Assembly (NCBI RefSeq): GCF_000428845.1
Contig: NZ_AUAS01000008.1
Span: 62,001-126,000, forward strand
DNA length: 64,000 nucleotides
Reading direction: 5' to 3'
From: Dyadobacter alkalitolerans DSM 23607
GTDB lineage: Bacteria; Bacteroidota; Bacteroidia; Cytophagales; Spirosomataceae
Positions 50,894-61,200 of this stretch are shown piece after piece; the stretch's first letter is position 1, and the number at the start of each line of letters is the position of its first letter. A program made the translations under genes and the position numbers. The notes beneath the pieces are model-generated. The model was not told the origin of the DNA. It saw nothing but the letters and a program-made list of their open reading frames with translations, and searched no databases.

Positions 50894-53800
50894 TTACTTG
50901 GCTTCTTTATTGGACGGGTTTGACTCAACTTTCATGATTCCATTCATCATCCGCCAATGTCCCGGGACGGTGCACAGGAAAGGATAATCACCGGGTTTTT
51001 CGGGGGCAATGAAAACAAGCGTTGTACTTCCCTCCGGACTGACCAGCTCAGTCGAGTGAAGGATTTCGGGCATTTTTGGAATGTAATTCAATTCAATGGC
51101 ATTGCTTTCACGGGCGAGCAGATCGGCAGCGGCGCCCACTTTTTCCAGACTTCCCGGCGCCGCAATGAGCAGGTTATGCTGCATAAAATCGGGATTCGTA
51201 AAGCGAATAGAGACCTTTTGACCAGGTTTTACAGTAAATGTCTTTTTATCAAATTTCATCTCATGCTCAATCACTTTCAGATTGATTGTTACGGGTGTTC
51301 CTTTGCCTTTTCCAATTGCTTCCGGCTTGCTAACTGGCGCTGCTGAGGCCACTTTTTTCTCTGATTTATCTTTGGAAACCTGGTTCAATTGCATCGTACT
51401 TTTGACATCCAGCCAGCCTCTTAACCTGAAATTTTCAGGATAATCACCCACTCGGTTTTCGTCACGCAAGTCGCGGCCAAGGCGAATGTCTTCGGGATTA
51501 AATGGTTTGGTAAAAAGCGATGCGGCTTTGCCCTTAACGGGCGTTTCATCTTCAATTGCCAATGTTATTTCGCCGCCTTCGGACAATGTTGCAACGGCGT
51601 TGAAGCGCTCAGTGGGCAATGTTTGGTTGGAATAAATGTCATAAGCTTTGCCATCCTGCTTGATCAGCCAATGCAATTTTCCCTCGTTCATATAAAGACT
51701 GTAACCATTCTCCTTGTTGCCTTGCGAGGCCACTACGCCGGATAATGGTTCATCGGCTTTGGTAATAATGGCCTTAATGGTGATTTCTTTGTTGGTAATG
51801 TCCGGCGGGAAAATCGGCGGTGACCACAGGTTCAGCACATAAGTTTCCTGCACCAAACCGCGTTCAATGCGGGCGGTTAATGTGGAATCTTTCAGTTTCG
51901 CAGCTGCATTTTTGAAACCTGCTTCATGCTTGATCACGCCTGAGAAAATCGCCTGCTGTAAATATTCATCCGCTGCATTTTCCGAATCCTGACCAGCCAG
52001 ATAAAGCATTTTTCCCATTTCTTCGGAAGCGGGCAGATCCGTAAGCGCCTGAATGGCAGCAAGTCTTACTTTCAAATCAGGATCATTCAATGAATTCGTC
52101 CATTTCAATGCAGAAAGCGTTTTATCGTTTCTTGGCAAAAGCTTCACTGCATTCTTACGAACACCCGCAGCCGGATGCCGCACCGCACGAACCAGCGCAT
52201 GGTAAGCTTCTTCATTTGAACCATCCAGCGCACCCAATCCCTGCAATGTCCAAAGCGCGTGCACGGCCGGACTATTTAACCCAATTTCATCAACGGACTG
52301 ATCATTAAGCATTTTGATCAACTCGGGAACCAATGTTTTGTGTTGCGCTTCCACGATCAATCTTTGCGCCGTGGTGCGCCAGAACATGTTGTCATTTTTC
52401 AATGCTGCTAAAAGTCCAGCAGGATGGTTTTTGTCCAGTTTTACCGGTTGATAAGGTTTTGCTTTTTTATAAACGACCCTGTATATACGTCCGTGTTTAT
52501 TGTCGCGCAGTGGATTGATATAAGCATTGCCTTTTCCATTTTCAAAACCACGCGGCGTAGGGTTATGCTGAATGATGAAACTATACCAATCCGCCACCCA
52601 AACAGCGCCATCTGGGCCAACTTCGGCATGCACGGGTGAGAACCATTCGTCGGAGCTTGCCAGTAAATTGAAACCGTTTTTCTCCTTATAACCAGCGCCC
52701 TTTGGCTTTATCATGGCCTGGTAAAGCAATCGGCCCGTCGGCTCGCATACAAATGCCGTTGCATTCCAATATTGTTTCGGGAAATTTCTTGCCGTGTAAA
52801 GATTATGTCCAGCCGCCGCCGTGAAGCCGCCATGAAAATCCACCTGGCGCAACGCAGGCGTCATATAGTTCATGTCATAATGTGAATCGAGCTTGTAAAC
52901 CGTGTTGCCTGAGCCGTCCGCGACAGACCGTTTTACATATTCCAATGGCATTGCGAAATGTCCGCTGTAATTGCCGTTGGCTGTTGAAATAAACACTTCA
53001 AAATCCTCTGAAAAGCCCAATCCCCAGGTGTTATTCGACGTCCGGCCGATGTATTCCAGGTTTTTGCCATCCACATCAAATGTATAAATGCCCTGACTGA
53101 AATTCACCGATTTGTCATTCACAGTTCCACGGTAACCTGCATAACCTAGCACGCCCCAGATCTTGTTGTCCAGGCCATATTTCAAATTAGAAGGTCCGGC
53201 GTGCGTATCGCTTTTGCCCCAACCGCTGATGATGTTTTCACGAATGTCTGCTTTGTCGTCGCCGTTGGTGTCTTTGAGGAAAATGAAATGCGGGGCTTGC
53301 GCTACGATTACGCCGCCGTTGGCAAATGTAAGGCTGGTTGGAATGTTCAGGCCGTCTGCAAAAACGGTAAATTTATCTGCTTTGCCATCGCCATTGGTGT
53401 CCTCGCAAATCTTGATCCGGTCTTTTCCTGTCCCATCTTCCGCTCTGATCTCGTTGGGATAATCTTCCGTTTCAATGATCCATAAGCGGCCTTTTTCGTC
53501 CCACGCCATGGCAATTGGTTTTACAATGTCGGGCTCGGAAGCAAATAATTGTAAATCAAAATCAACCGGAACCTGGATCAACTTTGCCGATTCAGTTGGT
53601 GAAAGCGGAAGCTGGAATTTCGGAGCCGGATCGCGTTTTTCGTAGTTCGGAACGTCGGCGTCTTTAAATTCGGGCGTCGGTAATTTCAGGCTTGCATAGG
53701 CGGCTTTTGCATCGTCATGTACAGCCCATAACACGCCATTTAGCACCAGATCATGAAATCCTTTTTGCTTCCAGGTGCGCTCGTCGTGCCCGTATGCGGT

Positions 53801-54430
53801 GTAAAACACGCGGCCTTTTCCCTGTGTCCGCACCCAGGTCCAAGGCTCGTGATGCGTGCCTTCGACACGTTCCTGCAAGATGTTAATGTCCGGGTTGATC
53901 TTCGCATGCACGTAAGTTTCGTCCCAGGTCTCAAACTCCTTCAAACCCGCCATCACCGGATGGTTCGGCTGCGTAATCGGCGCCGTGAATGTGCCATATT
54001 TGTGCGTGCTGAATTGCGCGCCGACGGCTTTGATATACCAATCAGAATTTTGAAAACAAAAAGAAGCCGCATGCAAGGGGATTAGGGCTTTGCCGCCTTC
54101 CACAAAATCCTTCACCGCCGTTTCCTGCGCAGGGGAGATCACATTATGGTTGGCATAGATCATTAAGCCGTCGTATTTGGCCAGATTCTCCGCATTCAAT
54201 GCATTCAGATCCGAAGTGTAAGTGAGGTTAATGCCTTTTTGAAACAGCGGATGCGCGAGCATCGGGAAGAATTTCTCCGAATAATGGTGCTTGCTGTCGT
54301 GACCGAGGAACAGGATTTCAATGCGCCGCCCTTCGCTGGACTTTACTTGAACGGCCGTTCCGGATTTGCGTGTGCAGCTGTTGATGAAGAGTAAGCAGGT
54401 CAGTATGAGCAGTAATTTTTTCATTTTCAA
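50894..54430 (-). CDS. ThuA - PVC-type propeller - HEAT - azurin multidomain lipoprotein
   Basis: A 1178-residue exported protein. The lipobox is FINSC (about Cys19). Domains in order: a ThuA glutamine-amidotransferase-like domain (about 38-240; GKALIPLHAASFCF, PNHPVMAGL), a membrane-bound dehydrogenase/PVC-type beta-propeller (about 285-655; GRLWIIETEDYPNE and ADWYSFIIQHNPTPRGFE), HEAT-like helices (about 665-850), a beta-rich domain (about 865-1030), and a C-terminal cupredoxin. The copper ligands follow azurin spacing: His1085 in MQHNLL, then Cys1153, His1158 and Met1162 in CTVPGHWRMM. No CXXCH is present, although PVC-type propeller proteins commonly end in a cytochrome c. It is probably a periplasmic or surface-attached oxidoreductase or binding protein. 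SusC and SusD follow. A second ATG two codons inside is possible as start. Confidence 0.88.
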   Translation of the reverse strand: MKMKKLLLILTCLLFINSCTRKSGTAVQVKSSEGRRIEILFLGHDSKHHYSEKFFPMLAHPLFQKGINLTYTSDLNALNAENLAKYDGLMIYANHNVISPAQETAVKDFVEGGKALIPLHAASFCFQNSDWYIKAVGAQFSTHKYGTFTAPITQPNHPVMAGLKEFETWDETYVHAKINPDINILQERVEGTHHEPWTWVRTQGKGRVFYTAYGHDERTWKQKGFHDLVLNGVLWAVHDDAKAAYASLKLPTPEFKDADVPNYEKRDPAPKFQLPLSPTESAKLIQVPVDFDLQLFASEPDIVKPIAMAWDEKGRLWIIETEDYPNEIRAEDGTGKDRIKICEDTNGDGKADKFTVFADGLNIPTSLTFANGGVIVAQAPHFIFLKDTNGDDKADIRENIISGWGKSDTHAGPSNLKYGLDNKIWGVLGYAGYRGTVNDKSVNFSQGIYTFDVDGKNLEYIGRTSNNTWGLGFSEDFEVFISTANGNYSGHFAMPLEYVKRSVADGSGNTVYKLDSHYDMNYMTPALRQVDFHGGFTAAAGHNLYTARNFPKQYWNATAFVCEPTGRLLYQAMIKPKGAGYKEKNGFNLLASSDEWFSPVHAEVGPDGAVWVADWYSFIIQHNPTPRGFENGKGNAYINPLRDNKHGRIYRVVYKKAKPYQPVKLDKNHPAGLLAALKNDNMFWRTTAQRLIVEAQHKTLVPELIKMLNDQSVDEIGLNSPAVHALWTLQGLGALDGSNEEAYHALVRAVRHPAAGVRKNAVKLLPRNDKTLSALKWTNSLNDPDLKVRLAAIQALTDLPASEEMGKMLYLAGQDSENAADEYLQQAIFSGVIKHEAGFKNAAAKLKDSTLTARIERGLVQETYVLNLWSPPIFPPDITNKEITIKAIITKADEPLSGVVASQGNKENGYSLYMNEGKLHWLIKQDGKAYDIYSNQTLPTERFNAVATLSEGGEITLAIEDETPVKGKAASLFTKPFNPEDIRLGRDLRDENRVGDYPENFRLRGWLDVKSTMQLNQVSKDKSEKKVASAAPVSKPEAIGKGKGTPVTINLKVIEHEMKFDKKTFTVKPGQKVSIRFTNPDFMQHNLLIAAPGSLEKVGAAADLLARESNAIELNYIPKMPEILHSTELVSPEGSTTLVFIAPEKPGDYPFLCTVPGHWRMMNGIMKVESNPSNKEAK

Positions 54431-54508
54431 AGGGCAAAGTTTTCCTGTTTGGATGTTTGCAATTTTTGCAATCCATTACACCGTTTCCGGGCGACTTCTG
54501 ATCTATTT

Positions 54509-56851
54509 TTACTGTGGTGTTAGGTCTGTTTTATTCCTATTCGGAGGCGTCACCCCTAATAATTTGTTTACAAAAAAGTCCCTCTTTTTCCTTCTTCCGT
54601 AAGTCCCGCCGTCGCTGTGGCCCATGCCCGGCACCACCAGCAATTCAAAATCTTTATTCGATTTGATCAATGCATCTGCCACGCGGTAAGTCGATTCCGG
54701 CGGCACATTCGTGTCCGCTTCGCCCACGATCAGAAGCAAGTCACCTTGCAACTTGGCGGCGTTGGTAATGTTGGATTGCTCGTCGTAATGCTTGCCGATC
54801 GGGTAACCCATCCATTGCTCATTCCACCATTGTTTGTCTACGCGGTTATCATGGCAACCGCATGCAGAAACTGCGGCATCGTAAAAACTTGGATGGAAAA
54901 GCAATGCGCCTAGTGAATTCTGACCGCCCGCCGAAGTGCCGTAAACACCCACCCGGCTCGAATCCACATAAGCATATTTCGAAGCCAATGCTTTCATCCA
55001 TGCAATCCGATCAGGAAAACCGGCATCAGCCAGATTTTTCCAAGCCATATCGTGGAAGGCTTTTGAACGGTTTGCTGTTCCCATGCCATCCATCTGCACA
55101 ACTATAAATCCAAGCTCGGCCATGCTCTGCATCTCGCCATAAGAGCGAAATGCTTTGGGCACAAACGAATCCTGCGGACCGGCGTAAATGTTCTCGATGA
55201 TGGGATATTTTTTGGTCGCATCGAATTTGCTCGGACGATACACAATGCCCCAAATGTCCGTTTGGCCGTCGCGTCCTTTGGCTTTAAAAATTTCGGGCAA
55301 CTGAAAGCCCAGTGAAAGATATTGCGAAATGTCAGCTTCTTCCAGCTTGGTCACTAATGAGCCGTCCGCCGTTTTCCGCAGCTCAGAAACCGGCGGGCCC
55401 ATCATCGTTGAGTATGTGTCAATGTAGTAAGTGCGGTCGGGCGAAAAAGTGAGCTGGTGCGTTGCCTTGGCATGATCCGTCAATTTTACGAGGCCGCTGC
55501 CGTCGAATTTAATTCTATAATAATGAATGTGATAAGGATCTTCATCCGCATTCATGCCACTCGCACGAAACCAGACTTCGCGTTTTTGCGTGTCAATGCT
55601 GTCAATGTCACGCACCACCCAATTGCCCTTTGTGATCGGGTTTTTGATTTTTCCCGAAAGCTCATCCACCAGATACAAATGCCGCCAGCCGTCTTTTTCC
55701 GAAGACCAGATAATTTCATGTTTTTCGGGTTGATAATGTGTAAATATCAGGTTTTGGTAAATAAATGTCTCCGTTTTTTCATCAATCACATTCCGCGTTT
55801 CGCCCGTTGCCGCATCCACATCAATCACTCGAAAACGCTGGTGCCCACGGTCCACTTTTTCGTAAGTAAAATGCGTGTTATCCGCATGCCGCCAACGAAT
55901 CACTGGTGCCTCGAAAAAGTCGATAATGTCCGATTTAACCTTGGTCAAAGCCTTTGTCTCGACATTCACCACGAACATTTCATAGGAAGTAAATTCATCG
56001 CCCGGCTGCGCATAGCCGCGTGTTTTCACTTCGCCCCGCGTTGTGTTGGGCAGGGAAGACATAATAATGCTGATCTGCCTTTCTTCATGCGGCGTAATGC
56101 GGTAAGCAACCAGATATTTTCCATCCGGCGACCAGCTGAGCTCGCCAAAGGGTTTCAGCGGATTTCCCTCGAATGTGAGCTGCTGAGCATCTTTTTGTTC
56201 TTTTTTAGTCAAATAAATGTTGCCGTTTCGGATGACTGCCGTTAGTTTTTTATCCGGCGAAGTGCTATCCGCCCGGAATGGTCTCCACCGACTTCTTGCC
56301 CGCGTCCAGCCTATTTCTTTGGGACGGTCAATGGGCAGTTTGTCGAGTTTTTTAGCGGTTTTGGTTTTTGTGTTAAATGCAAACCATTTGCCTGTTGTCT
56401 GCACAAAAAGCGTTTGGTTTTTTGGGTCTGAATAAATCTCGCTGAGCAATAATTTGTCAGCCGTTAATGTCGAATCGAGTGCTTTTGAAAGTGCAGTTGC
56501 GAGTTCTTTTTTGTCCAGCGGATTGGTCTTTTTACCCGTCGTTGGATCGACAAAAACGTATTCCGTCAGGCTGTCTTTCAGCACATTTCTGTAATAAAAA
56601 GAATGGCCGTCTGGCTGCCAGGTGGGCTGAATGGTTGCTTTCAAAACAGTCCCTCTGGTCAACGAATCCATGCGCTCCATATGCTTGTAGGAAGCAGTGA
56701 TTTCAGCCGCGTCGGGATGATAAGGGGGCAATGCAGACTGCTGTGCAATGCTTTTTTGAGAAAACATTGTGACCGTGGCGCCGACAAAAAAGGTCAGCAG
56801 ACGAAGCTTTTGACTGGTAAAACGCACCATACTAAGAGAGATTAACTTCAA
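54509..56851 (-). CDS. S9-family (prolyl oligopeptidase/DPP-IV type) serine peptidase
   Basis: A 780-residue exported peptidase. A hydrophobic signal segment near residues 15-36 ends SIAQQ. An N-terminal beta-propeller-like region is followed by an alpha/beta-hydrolase domain with nucleophile S640 in YGTSAGG, D713 in GEADTNVPP and H745 in GMGHSDGG, all well placed. The family cleaves peptide bonds after proline or removes Xaa-Pro dipeptides. The exact specificity is unknown. A later ATG at 56827 would also give a full signal peptide. The gene stands alone, 78 bp upstream of the ThuA/azurin gene on the same strand. Confidence 0.93.
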   Translation of the reverse strand: MKLISLSMVRFTSQKLRLLTFFVGATVTMFSQKSIAQQSALPPYHPDAAEITASYKHMERMDSLTRGTVLKATIQPTWQPDGHSFYYRNVLKDSLTEYVFVDPTTGKKTNPLDKKELATALSKALDSTLTADKLLLSEIYSDPKNQTLFVQTTGKWFAFNTKTKTAKKLDKLPIDRPKEIGWTRARSRWRPFRADSTSPDKKLTAVIRNGNIYLTKKEQKDAQQLTFEGNPLKPFGELSWSPDGKYLVAYRITPHEERQISIIMSSLPNTTRGEVKTRGYAQPGDEFTSYEMFVVNVETKALTKVKSDIIDFFEAPVIRWRHADNTHFTYEKVDRGHQRFRVIDVDAATGETRNVIDEKTETFIYQNLIFTHYQPEKHEIIWSSEKDGWRHLYLVDELSGKIKNPITKGNWVVRDIDSIDTQKREVWFRASGMNADEDPYHIHYYRIKFDGSGLVKLTDHAKATHQLTFSPDRTYYIDTYSTMMGPPVSELRKTADGSLVTKLEEADISQYLSLGFQLPEIFKAKGRDGQTDIWGIVYRPSKFDATKKYPIIENIYAGPQDSFVPKAFRSYGEMQSMAELGFIVVQMDGMGTANRSKAFHDMAWKNLADAGFPDRIAWMKALASKYAYVDSSRVGVYGTSAGGQNSLGALLFHPSFYDAAVSACGCHDNRVDKQWWNEQWMGYPIGKHYDEQSNITNAAKLQGDLLLIVGEADTNVPPESTYRVADALIKSNKDFELLVVPGMGHSDGGTYGRRKKRDFFVNKLLGVTPPNRNKTDLTPQ

Positions 56852-57031
56852 TTTCGTATGGGTAAAATTACCTTTCCGGGATGCAATAAACTTCGTTGTA
56901 ATTAGCGGCTTTTTTACCGATATTAACTTATTTCAGTCTTTGATTTTGTGATTGGGTTAAAACAGAAGATTTAATTCGGGATATGGGCGGAAGCTTAGAA
57001 TAAACAACGGCAATGTTTATCAAAGGCTAGG

Positions 57032-58195
57032 TTAATAGATCCCAAATGCTAAGGCAGCCATTACCGCAACCACCAGCCAGCCCATTGCGAGCAGAATGCG
57101 TGAATGTATATACGTGCCCATAAGCCTTGATTTCCCACTTGCAATGAGCAGAATAGCCAGCGCAACAGGCAGCACAAAGCCATTTAATGTGCCCACAAAG
57201 ACCAGCACTTTCACAGGTTTACCAATAATCGCAAACACAGCCGTAGAAATGGTGATGAAAATAATGGTTAGCGCCGCATGATATTTTTCCAGCAAAGCAT
57301 GAAACGAGCGAACAAACGAAATGGAAGTGTAAGCCGCCCCGACCACGGAAGTGATAGCCGCACTCCAAATCACCAAACCGAAAATCTGCCTTCCCGCTGA
57401 TCCGGCGGCTTGTTCGAAAATGGATGCCGTTGGGTTTTCAGGATTAATGGTCGCGCCAGCCATGATGACCCCCAATGATGCAAGGAATAGTAAATAACGA
57501 ATGACGGTCGTGATCAAAATGCCCGTTGCCGCGCTCTGATTCACTTGCGGCAGTGAAGCCTCACCGCTGATGCCGCTGTCCAGCAGCCGGTGCGCGCCCG
57601 CAAATGAAATGTATCCACCAACCGTCCCGCCTACCAACGTAACCGCTGCCATCGCATCAAATTTTTCTGGTAAAATGGTGTGGTGCAATGCGGAAATCAG
57701 TGGCGGGTGCGAGGTGAAGGCAATGTATAGGATCAAAATGATCATGAGCACTCCCAAAACGCGACTGAAAACATCCATAGCTTTTCCTGCTTCTTTAAAG
57801 AGAAAAATCCCGATCGCCATGCCCGCACTCAGCACCGCTCCGACTTTCACATTCATGCCCGTTATGGCCTCCAAGCCCAATCCGGCCCCAGCCACATTAC
57901 CAATGTTGAATGCAAAACCACCAATCACGATCAGAGAAGCCAGCATATAACCCAAGCCGGGAAACAGCGCATTGGCCAGTTCCTGAGCGCGCTTGCCCGA
58001 AACAGTGATGATTTGCCAAATGTTAAATTGCGCACAAAGGTCAATGAGGACGGTAAGCAGAATAATGAAGCCGAAACTCGTAGCCAGTTGCTGGGTAAAA
58101 ACGGTCGTCTGCGTCAGGAAACCCGGGCCGACTGCCGAGGTGGCCATCAGGAATGCTGCGCCGAGTAATGCTTTGGAGGATTTCGTTTTTGCCAT
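57032..58195 (-). CDS. Nramp-fold transporter lacking metal-binding motifs
   Basis: A 387-residue inner-membrane protein with about 11 hydrophobic segments and the overall Nramp pattern (GPGFLTQ in the first helix). The DPGN motif of true Nramp proteins is TQQL here, so the metal-ligand Asp and Asn are missing. The TM6 MPHN motif is replaced by GGYI in a GGTVGGYI segment. It is therefore unlikely to carry divalent metal ions in the canonical way. The gene starts 10 bp after the 5-oxoprolinase stop, and YcsG-type Nramp-like proteins are known beside oxoprolinase genes in other bacteria, so 5-oxoproline uptake is a reasonable inference. The ATG at 58195 avoids an overlap of the longer frame with the upstream gene. 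Confidence 0.85.
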   Translation of the reverse strand: MAKTKSSKALLGAAFLMATSAVGPGFLTQTTVFTQQLATSFGFIILLTVLIDLCAQFNIWQIITVSGKRAQELANALFPGLGYMLASLIVIGGFAFNIGNVAGAGLGLEAITGMNVKVGAVLSAGMAIGIFLFKEAGKAMDVFSRVLGVLMIILILYIAFTSHPPLISALHHTILPEKFDAMAAVTLVGGTVGGYISFAGAHRLLDSGISGEASLPQVNQSAATGILITTVIRYLLFLASLGVIMAGATINPENPTASIFEQAAGSAGRQIFGLVIWSAAITSVVGAAYTSISFVRSFHALLEKYHAALTIIFITISTAVFAIIGKPVKVLVFVGTLNGFVLPVALAILLIASGKSRLMGTYIHSRILLAMGWLVVAVMAALAFGIY

Positions 58196-58205
58196 TTTTA
58201 AAGTT

Positions 58206-61200
58206 TTAACCAAATCCACCGCCGCCAGGTGTTTCGATAACCAAGATATCGCCTTTTTCAACTTCCAGACTGCTTATGCCGGGCAAAAGCGAAGTTTCAC
58301 CATTACTAATTAATGTGTGAACGCCGCATTGTCCATCCTCGCCGCCATTCAGTCCATAGGGTGCGTAATTTCTATGTTGTGCCAAAAGTGTTACTTGCAA
58401 AGGTTTCAGAAATTCAATTTTTCGTACAATGCCATCGCCGCCCTTAAATTTTCCCTTTCCACCTGAATCTTTCCGGATGCCAAATTCCAGCAGCCGAACC
58501 GGATATTTGCGTTCCAGCTGCTCGGGATCGGTAATGCGCGTGTTGGTCATATGCTGGTGCACAGCTGCGCGGCCATGGCAGCCCGGACCAGCGCCTGTCC
58601 CGCCTCCTATGGTTTCGTAGTAGCCAAATTGCTCGTCGCCAAAAAGAAAATTGTTCATCGTCCCCTGGCTGCACGCCGCCAACCCAAACGCTTTGAGCAA
58701 AGTATCCACCAACCGCTGGCTTACTTCCGTGTTGCCACCGACCACGGGCGGACATTCAAATGGATCGTCAGAAAAGTCGGGATGCAGAAAGCTGTTTTCG
58801 GGCAGGACAATGTCCACATTTTTCATCAGGCCATCATTCAGTGGGATTTCTTTGTTTACCAAAAGCCTTAACACATATAAAATCGCGCTATACAAGATTG
58901 AAATGTTAGCATTCAGATTGTTAGGATGCACTTTTGAAGTGCCTGTGAAGTCAAAAACCTGTTTTTCGGGAGTGATTGAGACCGCAACCTGAATGCGATG
59001 ACCGTCATCCAGAAGCTCTGTTGCCTCAAAAGTTTTGCCATGAAGAGGTGTTAATGCTGTTTCCAGCTGCGCAACTGCATTTTCTTTCAATAACCGCATG
59101 TATTTCTGCACCGTTTCCAATCCGTGCAAGTCCACCAACTTCAACATTTGCTCGCTGCCTTTCCTTAGTGCCGATAATGCGGCGATGATGTCGGCCTCAT
59201 TGGACAGAAAATGCCGGGTAGGGTAGCGGCCTTCGGTGAACAAGTTGCGAATGGAATCCCATTGAAATACATTGTTTTTGATCAAATATTGAGGCAAAAT
59301 AATGACGCCTTCCTCAGCCAGACAAGTTGCGTCCGGTGGCATAGAGCCAGGCGTTTTACCGCCGACTTCCGCATGATGCGCACGGTTGATGACATAGCCA
59401 ATACAAATGTTGTCATTCGTGAAAATGCCTGAAATCAATGTAATATCAGGCAAATGTGAGCCGCCATATTTCGGATGATTTGTAATAATAACATCCCCCG
59501 GCCCAATCTCAATCGCCTCCTTCACCAACCTCCCGCAAATGCCCATGCTGCCCAAATGCACCGGAATATGCTGCGCATTCACCAGCAATTCACCATCCTG
59601 ATCCAGCAACGCACACGAAAAATCAAGCCGTTCTTTCACATTTACCGAGAATGCAGTCCGCTGCAACTGAACGCCCATTTCATCCGCAACGGATTTGAAA
59701 CGGTTGGTAAAAAGCTGCAACGCAACTTCCTCACTTTGCTTTTCAGCTATAATGTTGGTTTCCGAAGTTTTGAAAGCAATGGCGTCCTTGCTGTTCTGAA
59801 TGATAAGTTTCCAGCCATTTGGGATGTAAGCGGTGGAAGTGTTGTTCAAAAGAATTGCCGGGCCAACACTTTGGTCACCTGCATTGAGCTGATCCCATTC
59901 GTAGAGCTGTGCAGCATTATAGGAGTCAGTTTTTGTAAAATTAGGTTGTTTTGAGTCGATTTCATTAATTTCAAATAAAGGATTAACGCTTCTCAATGCA
60001 TTTGCTAAAACTCCTTCTTTAATGATCGTTTCTGGTTCAATCGGAGTCGCTTTCTCCTGAACCATTAACTTCAAACTTTCCAGTTCAACCGTCAGATTCG
60101 CCGGATAATAGCCGAACTGCGCAGTGTAAAGTTTCTCAAAAGCATTCAAGGTTTCAGCGCCTTCATAACCCACTTCAATTGTGTTCTCTTGGCCTGTAAA
60201 ACGCAGATAAACGTAGCAAAAAGCGGTTTCAAACGCACTAACCCCTTGATCTTGCAGTTTTTCAGCGCCTTCTTGCAAAAGCTCGTTTTCCCAAAGCTGA
60301 ATTTTATCTTCCGATTCACGCCAGGGAAGCAGGATTTGCTTGGAAACAATGGTGCTGATCAGCGCCTCGCCCATGCCTACTGCACTGAAAAGTCCGGCGT
60401 CGTAAGGAATGATAACGGTTTGAATGTCCAGCAAATCGGCTAATTGGCAACTATGCAAACCGCCAGCTCCGCCGAAAGTGATGAGGGCAAAATCAGCTGG
60501 ATTAATGCCTTTCTCTACGGAGATTTTACGGATAGCATCGGCCATTTTTTCGTTGGCAATCCTTTCGAGGCCAGTAAGCAATTCCGGAAATGCCAGCAAA
60601 TTCCCAGTTCGCGCTTCAATGCTTTTCTGCAAAGCCGTCAGCGCCGCCAGTGCAGCATCCGTCCGGACTGGAATGCCAAATTTGGAAGCATCCAGTTTTC
60701 CCAAAAGCAAATTCACATCCGTAATCGTCAGCGGCCCGCCCGCTCCATAGCAAGCCGGCCCCGGCGAAGCCCCCGCACTTTCCGGCCCAACTTGCAGCGA
60801 AAACCCATCAAACCAGCAAATAGAACCGCCGCCAGCCGCCACCGTTTCAATCGCCAATGTTGGGTTATGAAATTCAATGCCGTCAATTTCGGTAATGTAT
60901 TTCAGCTCCGGACGCCCATCAATCAACGCCGTATCCGTACTCGTTCCGCCCATGTCGAAGGTGATGGCTTTGGGAAATCCGAGCCGTTTTCCAGCATTAG
61001 CCGCTGCCACCATGCCACCGGCTGGGCCGCTTAGTAAGCTGTCTTTTGCCCGAAAGCCGTTTACTTCCGAAAGGCTTCCCGTGCTGGTCATGACTTTCAG
61101 GCTGCCTTCGCCCAAGGAGCTTTTAATGTTTGTTAAGTATAGATCTAAAACCGGATCGAGATAAGCATTAACAACCGCAGTTTGCGTTCGTCGCAGATAA

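Noticed and set aside
50894-54430. Cytochrome c domain in the PVC-type protein
   Set aside because: All Cys residues were inspected and none forms CXXCH. The C-terminal domain is a cupredoxin instead.
55457-56245. 262-residue plus-strand frame antisense to the S9 peptidase gene
   Set aside because: It is fully covered by the peptidase coding sequence, has no family features and an unlikely composition.
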